Both the position numbers and the translations under genes were made by a program. Source: DATJIG01 sp035493495 (lineage in GTDB: Bacteria; Pseudomonadota; Alphaproteobacteria; SMXQ01). From it: a stretch of 24,799 nucleotides of DNA. A model generated the notes under the pieces. The model ran no database searches. It was not told the DNA's origin and saw only the letters and a list, made by a program, of their open reading frames with translations. The DNA lies in NCBI GenBank assembly GCA_035493495.1, contig DATJIG010000259.1:1-24799 (forward strand), written 5' to 3'. Positions 1 to 7,353 of the stretch are shown here, in pieces (within the stretch, counting starts at the first letter, position 1; each line of letters starts with the position of its first letter).

Positions 1-612
1 AACTGGAACGCCTCGCCGATCAAGTCGGCCGACGACCTGTTCACCAAGGAGATGATCGTCGCCGGCACCGGCGCGGGCGCGACGACCGACATCTACCCGA
101 AGGTGCTGAACGACGTGCTCGGCACCAAGTTCAAGCTGATCACCGGCTACCAGGGCAGCAAGGAAACCTACATCGCCATCGAGCGCGGCGAGGCCTACGG
201 CCGCTTCAATTCGTGGGACGCGCTCAAATCGACGCAGATGCACTGGCTCGACACCAAGCAGGCGAGCGTCATCCTGCAGGCGGCGTTCGGCCGTCATCCG
301 GAGCTGCCGGACGTGCCGAACGTGCTCGACTACGCCAAGACCGACGAGCAGAAACAGACCCTGCGCTTCATGGTGGCGCCGTCGGAGATGCGACCGATCG
401 CCGGTCCGCCGGGCATTCCCGCCGACCGTGCCAAGGTTCTGCGCGCCGCCTTCATGAAGACGATCCAGGACCCGGCCTATCTCGCCGACGCCAAGAAGCG
501 CGGCTACGATTCGGTCAACGCCATGGACGGCGAGGCGCTCGACCGGGCGATCAAGGCGATCTATCAGACGCCGAAGCCGATCGTCGAGCGCGTCGCGAAA
601 GCCATGCGCTGA
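1..612 (+). CDS. Tripartite tricarboxylate transporter substrate-binding protein (Bug/TctC family), 3' part
   Basis: The reading frame is open from the first base, so the 5' end lies outside the window; 203 C-terminal residues are present against roughly 320 for the family. Bug/TctC proteins are periplasmic solute receptors, usually for carboxylates, feeding TctAB-type transporters or acting alone as sensors. Matching features are a YPKVLNDVLGTKFKLITGY segment followed by an ERGEAYGRF segment (the usual place of the ligand-proximal loop) and the C-terminal arrangement of a PPGIPADRAKVLRAAF stretch leading to a final helix. The signal peptide cannot be seen. The ligand cannot be deduced, and no transporter membrane subunits are visible. 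The gene ends 26 bp before a strong hairpin terminator. The family call is confident; the substrate is unknown. Confidence 0.85.
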   Translation, partial: NWNASPIKSADDLFTKEMIVAGTGAGATTDIYPKVLNDVLGTKFKLITGYQGSKETYIAIERGEAYGRFNSWDALKSTQMHWLDTKQASVILQAAFGRHPELPDVPNVLDYAKTDEQKQTLRFMVAPSEMRPIAGPPGIPADRAKVLRAAFMKTIQDPAYLADAKKRGYDSVNAMDGEALDRAIKAIYQTPKPIVERVAKAMR

Positions 613-638
613 ACGCGCTGGCGATGGCGCTGAAAACA

Positions 639-668
639 GAGAGGCCCGGGTGTGATCCCGGGCCTCTC
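639..668. terminator. Bidirectional intrinsic terminator between convergent genes
   Basis: A perfect 12-bp stem (639-650 with 657-668) encloses a 6-nt loop. An A-run lies on the left (633-636) and a T-run on the right (671-674), so each strand has a short U-tract after the hairpin. It lies between the plus-strand TctC-like gene and the minus-strand AsmA-like gene and can end both transcripts. Confidence 0.85.
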
Positions 669-690
669 GATTTTGGCTGAAGGCCGCCGA

Positions 691-1503
691 CTATTTGCCG
701 AGCAGACCCTTGAGCTGGCCGCCGACCCCACCGCCGGCGCTCGTGCCCTGGTCGACGAGACCGCCGGCGCCCGAGCCCACCTTGTCCATCAGGCCCTTGG
801 CGCTGTTGCCGACCGATTGCTGCGCCTGCTGCTGCAGCCGCGACATCACCTGCTCGGCGATCTTGGCGGGCGGCAGGCCGCCTTCCTTGGCGCCGAGATC
901 GCGCATGTCGATGGTCGGCAGCGTGACCGCCGTGCTGGCGTTCTGGCCGACCAGCTGCGTCGCTCCCGTCATCTGCGGCAGCGCGATCGTCGCCTGGGCG
1001 CCGCTGATGGTGAGGCGGTCGATGATGAACTTTTTTTCCGGCGCCTGGGCGCTGGTGTCCTTGGCCTGATCCTTGGTCGCCGGCGGCTGGGCGGCCGAAG
1101 TCTGAGTGGCCTTGGTGACGTTTTTCTGGATTACCGAGAGATTGTTCGAACCCTGGCCCGGCTCGTAGGTGATGTGCGGCGCGATCACCTCGATCGTCTT
1201 CACGTGAATCACCGGCGACATCACCGATCCGGTGTCGACCGAGAGCGTCGCCTTGCCGATCGAGATCGCCTCGGGCGACTTGAAGCCCGACGGGTTGCCG
1301 ATGACGAGATCGTTGATCGTCGCCGAGCCGCCGAAGATCGAGGCCGATACGCCGCCCAAGGTGACCTTGGTCTGGGTGAAGCGGGGCGCGTAGGTTTCGA
1401 CCGCGCTTTTCACCAGGCCCGAGAAGCTGAAGTACATGTAGGCGCCGGCGCCGATAAGCGCGATCAGCACCACAGCGACAATGACTCCGAGAATCTTTTT
1501 CAT
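691..1503 (-). CDS. AsmA-like membrane-anchored protein of unknown role
   Basis: 270 residues. One membrane segment spans about residues 4-27 (short MKK start, then an Ile/Val/Leu/Ala-rich stretch), which would anchor the rest in the periplasm. The following region (a LVKSAVETYAP segment, then beta-rich repeats including NDLVIGNPSGF) resembles the N-terminal domain of AsmA/DUF748-type proteins, which are linked to envelope lipid transport or outer-membrane homeostasis. A Thr/Gln/Ala-rich linker sits around residues 130-150, and the last 35 residues are very Gly-rich. It is much shorter than true AsmA (about 600). The start at 1503 is chosen because GGGAGG lies 8 nt upstream and the hydrophobic segment begins there; the open frame extends further upstream without a good site. 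No specific function can be assigned. Confidence 0.75.
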   Translation of the reverse strand: MKKILGVIVAVVLIALIGAGAYMYFSFSGLVKSAVETYAPRFTQTKVTLGGVSASIFGGSATINDLVIGNPSGFKSPEAISIGKATLSVDTGSVMSPVIHVKTIEVIAPHITYEPGQGSNNLSVIQKNVTKATQTSAAQPPATKDQAKDTSAQAPEKKFIIDRLTISGAQATIALPQMTGATQLVGQNASTAVTLPTIDMRDLGAKEGGLPPAKIAEQVMSRLQQQAQQSVGNSAKGLMDKVGSGAGGLVDQGTSAGGGVGGQLKGLLGK

Positions 1504-1629
1504 GACGACCTCCCGAGGGTGCCGCGCAAGGTTTTGTTGCGACGAGCTTACGCTTGGCCTCGCGGCCCGTCCATGGCCGCGCTGCGGCTCCGCGGTCCAA
1601 GACACGCGGAAAACCGCGCGGCTCGGGCG

Positions 1630-4368
1630 TCAGCCTGCCGCGGCGGCGGGACCGGGTGATGACATCGACAAACAGTCGGGTGGGCGTAGCCGTTCGGGCG
1701 GGAAGGTGATGGTGACGGTCGTGCCCCGGCCGACCTCGCTCTCGAGGCGGAAGGTGCCGCCGTGGGCCTCGACCAGGGCGCGGCAGAGCGGCAGGCCGAG
1801 GCCGGTGCCCGTGTGCTTGCGAGCGAGCGAGCTGTCGACCTGGCCGAACGGCGCCAGCGCCTTGGCGATGTCCTGGGGCGCGATGCCGATGCCGGTATCG
1901 ACCACGGTCACCATCATTGCGCCCTCGGCGTCGAGCCCGGCGGTCACCGTGATGGCGCCGCCGGCCGGCGTGAACTTGATCGAGTTGGAGAGGAGATTGA
2001 GCAGGACCTGCCGGACCTTGCGCTGATCGGCCCACAGTTGCGGCAGGCCTGTCGCGACATGGACGGCGATCTCGACATCGTCCTGTTCGGCGCGCTCGTG
2101 GATGAGGCGCACGGATGCGTCGATCGATTCGCGCACGTCGACGACCTCCTCGTTGAGCTCCATCTTCCCCGATTCCGCCTTGGCGACGTCAAGGATGTCG
2201 TTGATGAGCGACAGGAGGTGCGAGCCCGACTCGTGGATGTCGCCCAAATACTCCTGATAGCGGTTGTTGCCGATCGGTCCGAACAGTTGCGCCCGCATGA
2301 CCTCGGAGAAACCGATGATCGCGTTCAGCGGCGTGCGCAGTTCGTGGCTGATGTTGGCGAGGAAGTCGGTCTTGGCGCGGCTCGCAAGTTCGGCGGCTTC
2401 CTTCGCTTCGAGCAGGCGGGCTTCCGCGTCCTTGCGCGCCGAAATGTCGCCGATCGAGCCCGCCATACGATGGACCCGTCCGTCCGGACCCCGCAGCGCG
2501 ATACCGCGGTCGAGAATCCAGCGGTAGCTGCCGTCGGCGCCACGGATCCGGTACTCGCACTGGAAGAACTCGGTCTTGCCGGCGAAGTGGGCGCTCATCG
2601 CCGAGCTGTAGGTGGCGAGATCGTCGGGGTGCACCAACCCGGGCCAGCGACCCGCCGATATCTTCGACGCCAGGTCGAGCTTGGCGATCTCGCGCACGCG
2701 CGGCGACAGATAGATCTCGTCGCGCAGGACGTCCCAGTCCCATAGGGCCTCGTTGGAGCCCTTCATCGCCAGCGCGTAACGTTCCTCGCTTTCGCGCAGG
2801 CGCTGCTCGCGCGCCCGGCGCCGCGTGATGTCCGCGACCGTCGTTACGCAGCCGCCGTCCGGCATCGGCTCGCGCCGGATCGACAGCGCGGTCCCGTCGG
2901 GACGGACATATTCGTTGCTGTAGTGGCCCGTCTCCTGAGTCCCGTTCAGCAAGCGTAGATGCTCCTCGGACGGCAGCTTGCCGAACTCGCCGCGTTCGAT
3001 GAGGTGGCGCATCAGAGCCTCGCGCGTCTGCCCGATGTGGACGAAGCCTTCGGGGAAGCCGTGGAGCTGAACGTACTGGCTGTTGAAGGCGCGCACGCGG
3101 AACTCGGAATCGTATACGACGACGCCGTGCGAGATCGTTTCGAACGTGGTCCGCAGGAGCTCGGCCTGGCGCTCGATCTCCTGCTCGGCCAGCCGCTGCT
3201 TGGTGACGTCGGTGCAGGAGATGACGAAGCCGGTGCCGTCCGCGAGCGGGCTGCGCAGCATGAGGATGGTGCGTCCGTCGGGCGACAGGTGCTGGAAGTG
3301 CCGGAGATCCGGGCTGCGTTGGCGCTCGATCCGGTAGTTGGCTTGCTCGTGCGGATCGCCGGGACCGTAGTCGCCGCGCTGCGCGCGGTGGAACAGCACG
3401 TCGTAATAGTTGGCACCGATGCGGGCGACGCTCTCGGGAAGGTTGTAGATCTCGAGGAAGCGGCGGTTGAGATTGATGATCTTGAAATCGCGGTCGTAGA
3501 CGACGATGCCCTGGACCATGTTCTCCTGGGTTGCCGTCAGGAGGGCCGAGCTTTTTTTCACCGCCTCGGAAGCCGTGACCTGCTCGGTGATGTCGGCATA
3601 GGTGGCGACGAAGCCGCCGCCGGGCACAGGCGCGCGCGTGATCTCGACATACGTGCCGTCGGGGCGACGGTGGGTGCCGCGGAACGGTTCCCCATTGCGC
3701 GCGCTCTCGAGGCGCTCGCGGACGATCTCGGCGGCACGGTCCGCGGGCCGGCCCTCCTGGCAGAGGAGCGCGAAGGTCAGGATCTGCTCGTAAGTCATGC
3801 CGAGCGTGACCAGGCCGCGGGGGAATCCGAACACTCGCAGGAAGGCATCGTTGAACACCTGCAGCCGGAGGTCGCGATCGAAGATCACGAGGCCTTCGTC
3901 CATCACGTTCAGGGTCGCGGCGAGCAGGGTGGACTTGCGTTCCACCTCCTCCTCGGCGCGCTTCATCTCGGTGATGTCGGTGAAGGTCGAGACGAATCCG
4001 CCGCCGGGCAACGGCCGCCGCTGCACCTCAAGAACATGTCCGTCGGCGAAGTGGCGCACGTGACGTTGTTCCGTCCCGCGCTTGGCGGTCTCGATCCGCG
4101 AGCGCACGCATTCGTCCGGATCGGTGTCGGGGCCGTAGTGCCCGTGTTCGGCGAGCCAGCGGATGACGTCGGCATAGTCGATGCCGCGGTGGAGAAACCC
4201 CGGCGGCAGCCGCATCAGCTCGACGTAACGCCGGTTGAAACTGGAGAGTCGGAGATCGGCGGACCAGGCGGCAATGCCCTGGGACATTTCCTCGAGGAGG
4301 ACGTGCGTGTCGTCCTCCGGCTCAGGCCAGTCAGGAATCTGCGGATGCGATGCCGGGGCAGGCTTCAC
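1630..4368 (-). CDS. Orphan multi-PAS sensor histidine kinase
   Basis: 912 residues with no predicted membrane segment, so a cytosolic sensor. Four tandem PAS_7/PAS_12-like units cover about 22-132, 147-261, 274-388 and 401-514. Their shared end motif (a Pro-Gly-Gly-Gly-Phe-Val-like turn, then D-[IV]-T) recurs every 127-128 residues. A fifth, PAS_3/PAC-type unit covers about 525-645. A short coiled stretch leads to HisKA with phospho-acceptor His675 in the ISHELRTPLN motif, then HATPase_c with the N box (Asn795), G1 (DTGIGIAP at 824-831) and G2 (GTGLGLP at 854-860). There is no receiver domain, and no response regulator lies nearby, so the partner is unknown. The start is GTG at 4368 with a weak GGACGAGA upstream; Met28 is an alternative. 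A CtrA-type box lies about 87 bp upstream. Confidence 0.92.
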   Translation of the reverse strand: MKPAPASHPQIPDWPEPEDDTHVLLEEMSQGIAAWSADLRLSSFNRRYVELMRLPPGFLHRGIDYADVIRWLAEHGHYGPDTDPDECVRSRIETAKRGTEQRHVRHFADGHVLEVQRRPLPGGGFVSTFTDITEMKRAEEEVERKSTLLAATLNVMDEGLVIFDRDLRLQVFNDAFLRVFGFPRGLVTLGMTYEQILTFALLCQEGRPADRAAEIVRERLESARNGEPFRGTHRRPDGTYVEITRAPVPGGGFVATYADITEQVTASEAVKKSSALLTATQENMVQGIVVYDRDFKIINLNRRFLEIYNLPESVARIGANYYDVLFHRAQRGDYGPGDPHEQANYRIERQRSPDLRHFQHLSPDGRTILMLRSPLADGTGFVISCTDVTKQRLAEQEIERQAELLRTTFETISHGVVVYDSEFRVRAFNSQYVQLHGFPEGFVHIGQTREALMRHLIERGEFGKLPSEEHLRLLNGTQETGHYSNEYVRPDGTALSIRREPMPDGGCVTTVADITRRRAREQRLRESEERYALAMKGSNEALWDWDVLRDEIYLSPRVREIAKLDLASKISAGRWPGLVHPDDLATYSSAMSAHFAGKTEFFQCEYRIRGADGSYRWILDRGIALRGPDGRVHRMAGSIGDISARKDAEARLLEAKEAAELASRAKTDFLANISHELRTPLNAIIGFSEVMRAQLFGPIGNNRYQEYLGDIHESGSHLLSLINDILDVAKAESGKMELNEEVVDVRESIDASVRLIHERAEQDDVEIAVHVATGLPQLWADQRKVRQVLLNLLSNSIKFTPAGGAITVTAGLDAEGAMMVTVVDTGIGIAPQDIAKALAPFGQVDSSLARKHTGTGLGLPLCRALVEAHGGTFRLESEVGRGTTVTITFPPERLRPPDCLSMSSPGPAAAAG

Positions 4369-4454
4369 TATGATCTCGTCCGAGGCGCAAAAAAGCGGTC
4401 GTGGCGGTTCAGCCCACGGCCGCGGGTGATGCCCGGATCATGGTCGCGGCAGCG

Positions 4455-4469
4455 TTAATTCCCCATTAA
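4455..4469 (-). promoter_or_regulatory. CtrA-type full binding site (TTAA-N7-TTAA)
   Basis: Two TTAA half-sites separated by exactly 7 nt; on the minus strand the second half is followed by C, matching the alphaproteobacterial CtrA consensus TTAA-N7-TTAAC. It lies 45 bp after the apt stop codon and 86 bp before the GTG of the multi-PAS kinase, where a promoter element for the kinase would be expected. TTAA tetramers are sparse in this G+C-rich window and I saw no second spaced pair. Regulation by CtrA is inferred. Confidence 0.5.
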
Positions 4470-4514
4470 TTCGGCTGTGGAATGCCCCGCTTTTGGCCGG
4501 AAAACGCTCGGATT

Positions 4515-5030
4515 TCAGGCGTCGTAGGAGATCAGCGAGGTGAACGGCATGGAGAGCCGCCGCCGGCCGTTAAGGAAGGCCAGCTCGATGATAGTGGCGG
4601 AGCCGACGACGTCGGCGCCGACCTTCGCCAGGAGCTCGGCGGAAGCCTGGAGCGTGCCGCCGGTGGCCAGCAGGTCGTCGACGATCACCACCCGCGCACC
4701 CTTCGGCACGGCATCCTCCTGCACCTCGACGGTGTCGGAGCCGTACTCGAGTGCGTAGCTGTGGGGAATGATGCGCCCGGGCAGCTTGCCCTTCTTGCGC
4801 ACCATGATGAAGCCCAGCCCCATCGCGAACGCGACGGGCGCCGCGACCAGGAAACCGCGCGATTCGATGCCGGCGAGCATTGTCGGGCGCCACGGCGCGA
4901 TCTGGTCTCGCATGCGCTCGACGGTGGCCTTCCAGGCCGTCGGATGCGCAAGCAGGGTTGAGATGTCGTAAAAAAGGATCCCCGGCTTCGGAAAGTCGGG
5001 GATCTGACGGATGTGGGCTTTGAGGTCCAT
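4515..5030 (-). CDS. apt: Adenine phosphoribosyltransferase
   Basis: 171 residues, full length for the family. The enzyme makes AMP and pyrophosphate from adenine and PRPP in purine salvage, in the cytosol. Evidence includes the N-terminal IRQIPDFPKPGILFYDI segment, the adenine-pocket region with AGIESRGF, the flexible-loop region with KGKLPG, and the PRPP-binding signature VVIVDDLLATGGT near residues 118-130. The ATG at 5030 gives the usual MDLKAHIRQIPDFP-type start, although no strong Shine-Dalgarno sequence precedes it. A promoter with an overlapping palindrome sits just upstream, so apt probably has its own start rather than relying on read-through from the cytochrome gene. The histidine kinase follows after a 146-bp gap on the same strand. 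Confidence 0.97.
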   Translation of the reverse strand: MDLKAHIRQIPDFPKPGILFYDISTLLAHPTAWKATVERMRDQIAPWRPTMLAGIESRGFLVAAPVAFAMGLGFIMVRKKGKLPGRIIPHSYALEYGSDTVEVQEDAVPKGARVVIVDDLLATGGTLQASAELLAKVGADVVGSATIIELAFLNGRRRLSMPFTSLISYDA

Positions 5031-5064
5031 CGGGAACTGTTCGCTCGCAGTCGGATCGCGGCTG

Positions 5065-5111
5065 GCGCCGCATTGCGGCGCACTTTACCCGATCCGCCGC
5101 GAGCGCGGCAA
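5065..5111 (-). promoter_or_regulatory. Candidate apt promoter with palindrome at the predicted start point
   Basis: On the minus strand, TTGCCG (5106-5111) and TAAAGT (5082-5087) are separated by 18 nt. Immediately downstream is a perfect inverted repeat GCGCCGC-ATT-GCGGCGC (5065-5081), centred near the expected +1 about 44 nt before the apt ATG. Its position resembles a repressor operator. It has no U-tract on either side, so a terminator role for the cytochrome transcript is less likely but possible. Confidence 0.35.
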
Positions 5112-5120
5112 TTTCGCCGG

Positions 5121-5525
5121 CTACTTGATCGATTTCAAATAGGCGATGACATCCTCGCGGTCCTTCTCATTCTTGACGCCCGGGAACGCCATGCGCGTAC
5201 CCTTCACGACCTTCTGCGGGTTTTCCAGATACTTGTTGAGGGTCTCGTCGTTCCAGACGAGGCCGGAATCCTTCATCGCCTTGGAGAAGTTGAAGCCGGG
5301 GACGTCGCCGGCCTTGGTGCCATAGACGCCAGCGAGCGATGGGCCGACCCGATTCTCGCCTTGCTTGTCGGAATGGCAGACGGAGCACTGGCGGAACACC
5401 TGCTTGCCGTGGGCGGCATCGGCGGCGCGGACCGCGGACGGGATCGAGAACACGCAAGCGGCGGCAAGCGCCACGACCAGCGAACGAAGCACGGCGATTC
5501 TCCTGGATTGCATCGAGAGTGACAT
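5121..5525 (-). CDS. Secreted class I monohaem cytochrome c (c2-like)
   Basis: 134 residues from this start. An N-terminal signal peptide (Arg-Arg, then a hydrophobic Leu/Val/Ala core, with a likely cleavage after SAVRA) directs export; the mature part is about 100 residues. The haem site is CSVCH, followed by the GPSLAGVYG segment typical of mitochondrial/c2 cytochromes, and the distal ligand is probably the Met in GTRMAFPG. It is a soluble periplasmic electron carrier, likely passing electrons to a terminal oxidase or another partner. No oxidase genes are nearby. ATG at 5525 and ATG at 5513 are both possible; neither has a clear Shine-Dalgarno sequence, and both keep the signal peptide. A good promoter lies directly upstream. 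Confidence 0.93.
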   Translation of the reverse strand: MSLSMQSRRIAVLRSLVVALAAACVFSIPSAVRAADAAHGKQVFRQCSVCHSDKQGENRVGPSLAGVYGTKAGDVPGFNFSKAMKDSGLVWNDETLNKYLENPQKVVKGTRMAFPGVKNEKDREDVIAYLKSIK

Positions 5526-5537
5526 CGGATGGCGCGG

Positions 5538-5566
5538 AGTATCGCCAATCGATTCCGCGAGCGCAA
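5538..5566 (-). promoter_or_regulatory. Candidate promoter of the cytochrome c gene
   Basis: On the minus strand, TTGCGC (5561-5566) and GATACT (5538-5543) have exactly 17 nt between them, a housekeeping sigma-factor arrangement. The predicted start near 5531 leaves a very short leader to ATG 5525 and about 18 nt to ATG 5513. Confidence 0.45.
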
Positions 5567-5625
5567 CCCGGCTGCGAGGAGCCCGCGTGGTAATTCCATG
5601 GACTTTCGGTGGGGGATTGTTGAGC

Positions 5626-7353
5626 ATGGGGATTGCCACGGATACCATGCGGCACCCATCACCAGAGTGCCCATGGATGAACGCCCAAGCCGACTCGTCC
5701 CCGCCGATCGAGAAGGCGATCGCCCTCGCCAACGAAGGGCACCTCGATCAAGCGGAAACGCTGGCGCAACAACGTCTCGCGAGCCATCCCGGCGATCCCG
5801 ACGCGCTCACCCTGCTCGGCGGGCTGGCCCGCGCGCGCGGCGACCGTGTTGCGGCGGTGCGGCTGTACTCCGAGGCGCTTCGGCACCGATCGGACCACAC
5901 GAAGGCGGAAGCAAATCTCGGTGCCACGCTGCTCGAGCTCGGTCGCATCGATGATGCGGTGAAGCACCTCGATGCGGCGGTCAAACGCGATCCGGCGGAC
6001 ATCGATGCTCGCGTCAACTTCGGGACCGCGCTGCTCGAGGCCCAGGACTATGCCGGCGCGGAGCGGGAGCTGCGCGAAGCACTCGCGTCGTCGCCGGGCG
6101 ATGCGCTCGCGCTCAACAGCCTCGGCAATGCGCTGTTTCGCAGCGGCCGCACCAACGAGGCGATTGACGTCTTTGAGGAAGCGGCGCGCGCTGACCCGAC
6201 TCTCGCCATGACATTCAACAATCTCGGCAGCGCGTGGCGCGAGAAGGGCGCTACCGCGAACTCGGAGGCGGCGTTCCGCGAAGCGGTGTCGCTACGGCCG
6301 AACTTTCCGGCGGCGTGGACGGGACTCGGCGTGGCATTGCGCGAGCAGGGCAGATTCGCCGAAGCGCACGTAGCGCATGATCGCGCGCTCGACGTCGATC
6401 CGGCGTTCGCATCGGCACGCTTCAATCGCGCTGTTGTCGATCTCGGGGAAGGCCGATTTGCCGAGGGCTTCCGCGACTATCGCGCGCGGCCGCTCGACGT
6501 TCCGAACGGCATCGAGCGCGAGTCTTTGCCTCAGGACCTGTCGGGCCGGCGTGTGCTGCTGCTGCCCAACCAGGGCCTAGGCGACGAGTTGTTTTTTCTG
6601 CGCTTCGCACCTGCGCTGCGCGGGCGCGGCGCGTCGCTGATCTACCGCGCCGGCGTGCCGATCGCTCAGATCGTCGAGCGGTCGGGCGTTGTCGATGTCG
6701 TTTTACGGAACGGCGAGCCCGACCCCAAGCACGACATCGCGGTCTCGATCGGCGATCTCCCGTATCTGTTGGCGACTCAATCAAAAGGCGATCTGCCGCC
6801 GCCGTTGGTGTTCCCGGTGCCTGCGGATGAGACAGCATCCGCGCGACGCTCGCTCGCGGAACTTGGGCCACCGCCGTACATTGGACTTACGTGGCGCGCC
6901 GGTACCCGTGAATGGAACGCGCTCCTGAAGGAGGTCTCGGCGGCCGAACTCGGGATTGCCTTGAAGAATATCCCAGCGACTTTTGTTGCGCTCCAGCGTT
7001 CCCCCGACCCGGGCGAGATCGACGCGTTGTCCCGCGCGATCGATGCCACGGTTCACGATCTCTCGGCATTGAACCGCGACCTTTCCGGGATGCTGGCGTT
7101 GCTCGACACGATCGATGTCTACGTCGCGGTCAGCAACACCAATACGCATCTGCGCGCGGGCACGGGGCGGCCCTCCCATGTTCTGGTTCCTCACCCGCCC
7201 GAGTGGCGCTGGATGCATGCGGGCGCACGGTCGCCGTGGTTTCCGGCGTGCGCGCTGTATCGTCAGCTTCATGCGGGCCCAGGGATGTCCGGATGGGAAG
7301 ACGCGCTCGCGGCGCTCCGGCGCGATATACTGGCGCTGGTTGCGAAAGGGTGA
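5626..7353 (+). CDS. TPR-repeat protein with C-terminal GT9-like glycosyltransferase domain
   Basis: 575 residues. About eight tetratricopeptide repeats (roughly residues 27-300, with typical ALNSLGNALF- and FNNLGSAW-type helices) mediate protein contacts. The C-terminal half (about 310-560) is distantly related to ADP-heptose/GT9 transferases. It shows NQGLGDELFFLRFAPAL where family members carry a GLGD motif, TWRAGT, and the terminal WRWMHAGARSPWFP segment common in TPR-GT9 proteins. The usual acidic motif near the nucleotide-sugar site is replaced by a VSNTNTHLRAG stretch, so activity is uncertain. The start at 5626 is preceded by GGGGGA at 8-nt spacing; ATG 5677 is an alternative just before the first repeat. 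The stop overlaps the next gene's start by one base, indicating translational coupling to another sugar transferase. Probably cytosolic, since no signal peptide is seen. Confidence 0.82.
   Translation: MGIATDTMRHPSPECPWMNAQADSSPPIEKAIALANEGHLDQAETLAQQRLASHPGDPDALTLLGGLARARGDRVAAVRLYSEALRHRSDHTKAEANLGATLLELGRIDDAVKHLDAAVKRDPADIDARVNFGTALLEAQDYAGAERELREALASSPGDALALNSLGNALFRSGRTNEAIDVFEEAARADPTLAMTFNNLGSAWREKGATANSEAAFREAVSLRPNFPAAWTGLGVALREQGRFAEAHVAHDRALDVDPAFASARFNRAVVDLGEGRFAEGFRDYRARPLDVPNGIERESLPQDLSGRRVLLLPNQGLGDELFFLRFAPALRGRGASLIYRAGVPIAQIVERSGVVDVVLRNGEPDPKHDIAVSIGDLPYLLATQSKGDLPPPLVFPVPADETASARRSLAELGPPPYIGLTWRAGTREWNALLKEVSAAELGIALKNIPATFVALQRSPDPGEIDALSRAIDATVHDLSALNRDLSGMLALLDTIDVYVAVSNTNTHLRAGTGRPSHVLVPHPPEWRWMHAGARSPWFPACALYRQLHAGPGMSGWEDALAALRRDILALVAKG

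Noticed and set aside
1605..1618. CGCGG-AAAA-CCGCG small hairpin between the kinase and the AsmA-like gene
   Set aside because: Only a 5-bp stem and no T-run; common by chance at this base composition.
2959..4458. 499-codon open frame on the plus strand
   Set aside because: It is antisense to the PAS kinase, whose motifs are unmistakable; the translated product shows only mirror-like composition.
5065..5081. Inverted repeat as a terminator of the cytochrome c transcript
   Set aside because: No T-run follows on the minus strand; it fits better as part of the apt promoter region, although not excluded.
5365..5625. Upstream extension of the TPR-GT9 frame into the cytochrome c gene
   Set aside because: It would overlap the signal-peptide part of the cytochrome gene and its promoter, and has no TPR-like sequence; the start near 5626 has a ribosome-binding site.
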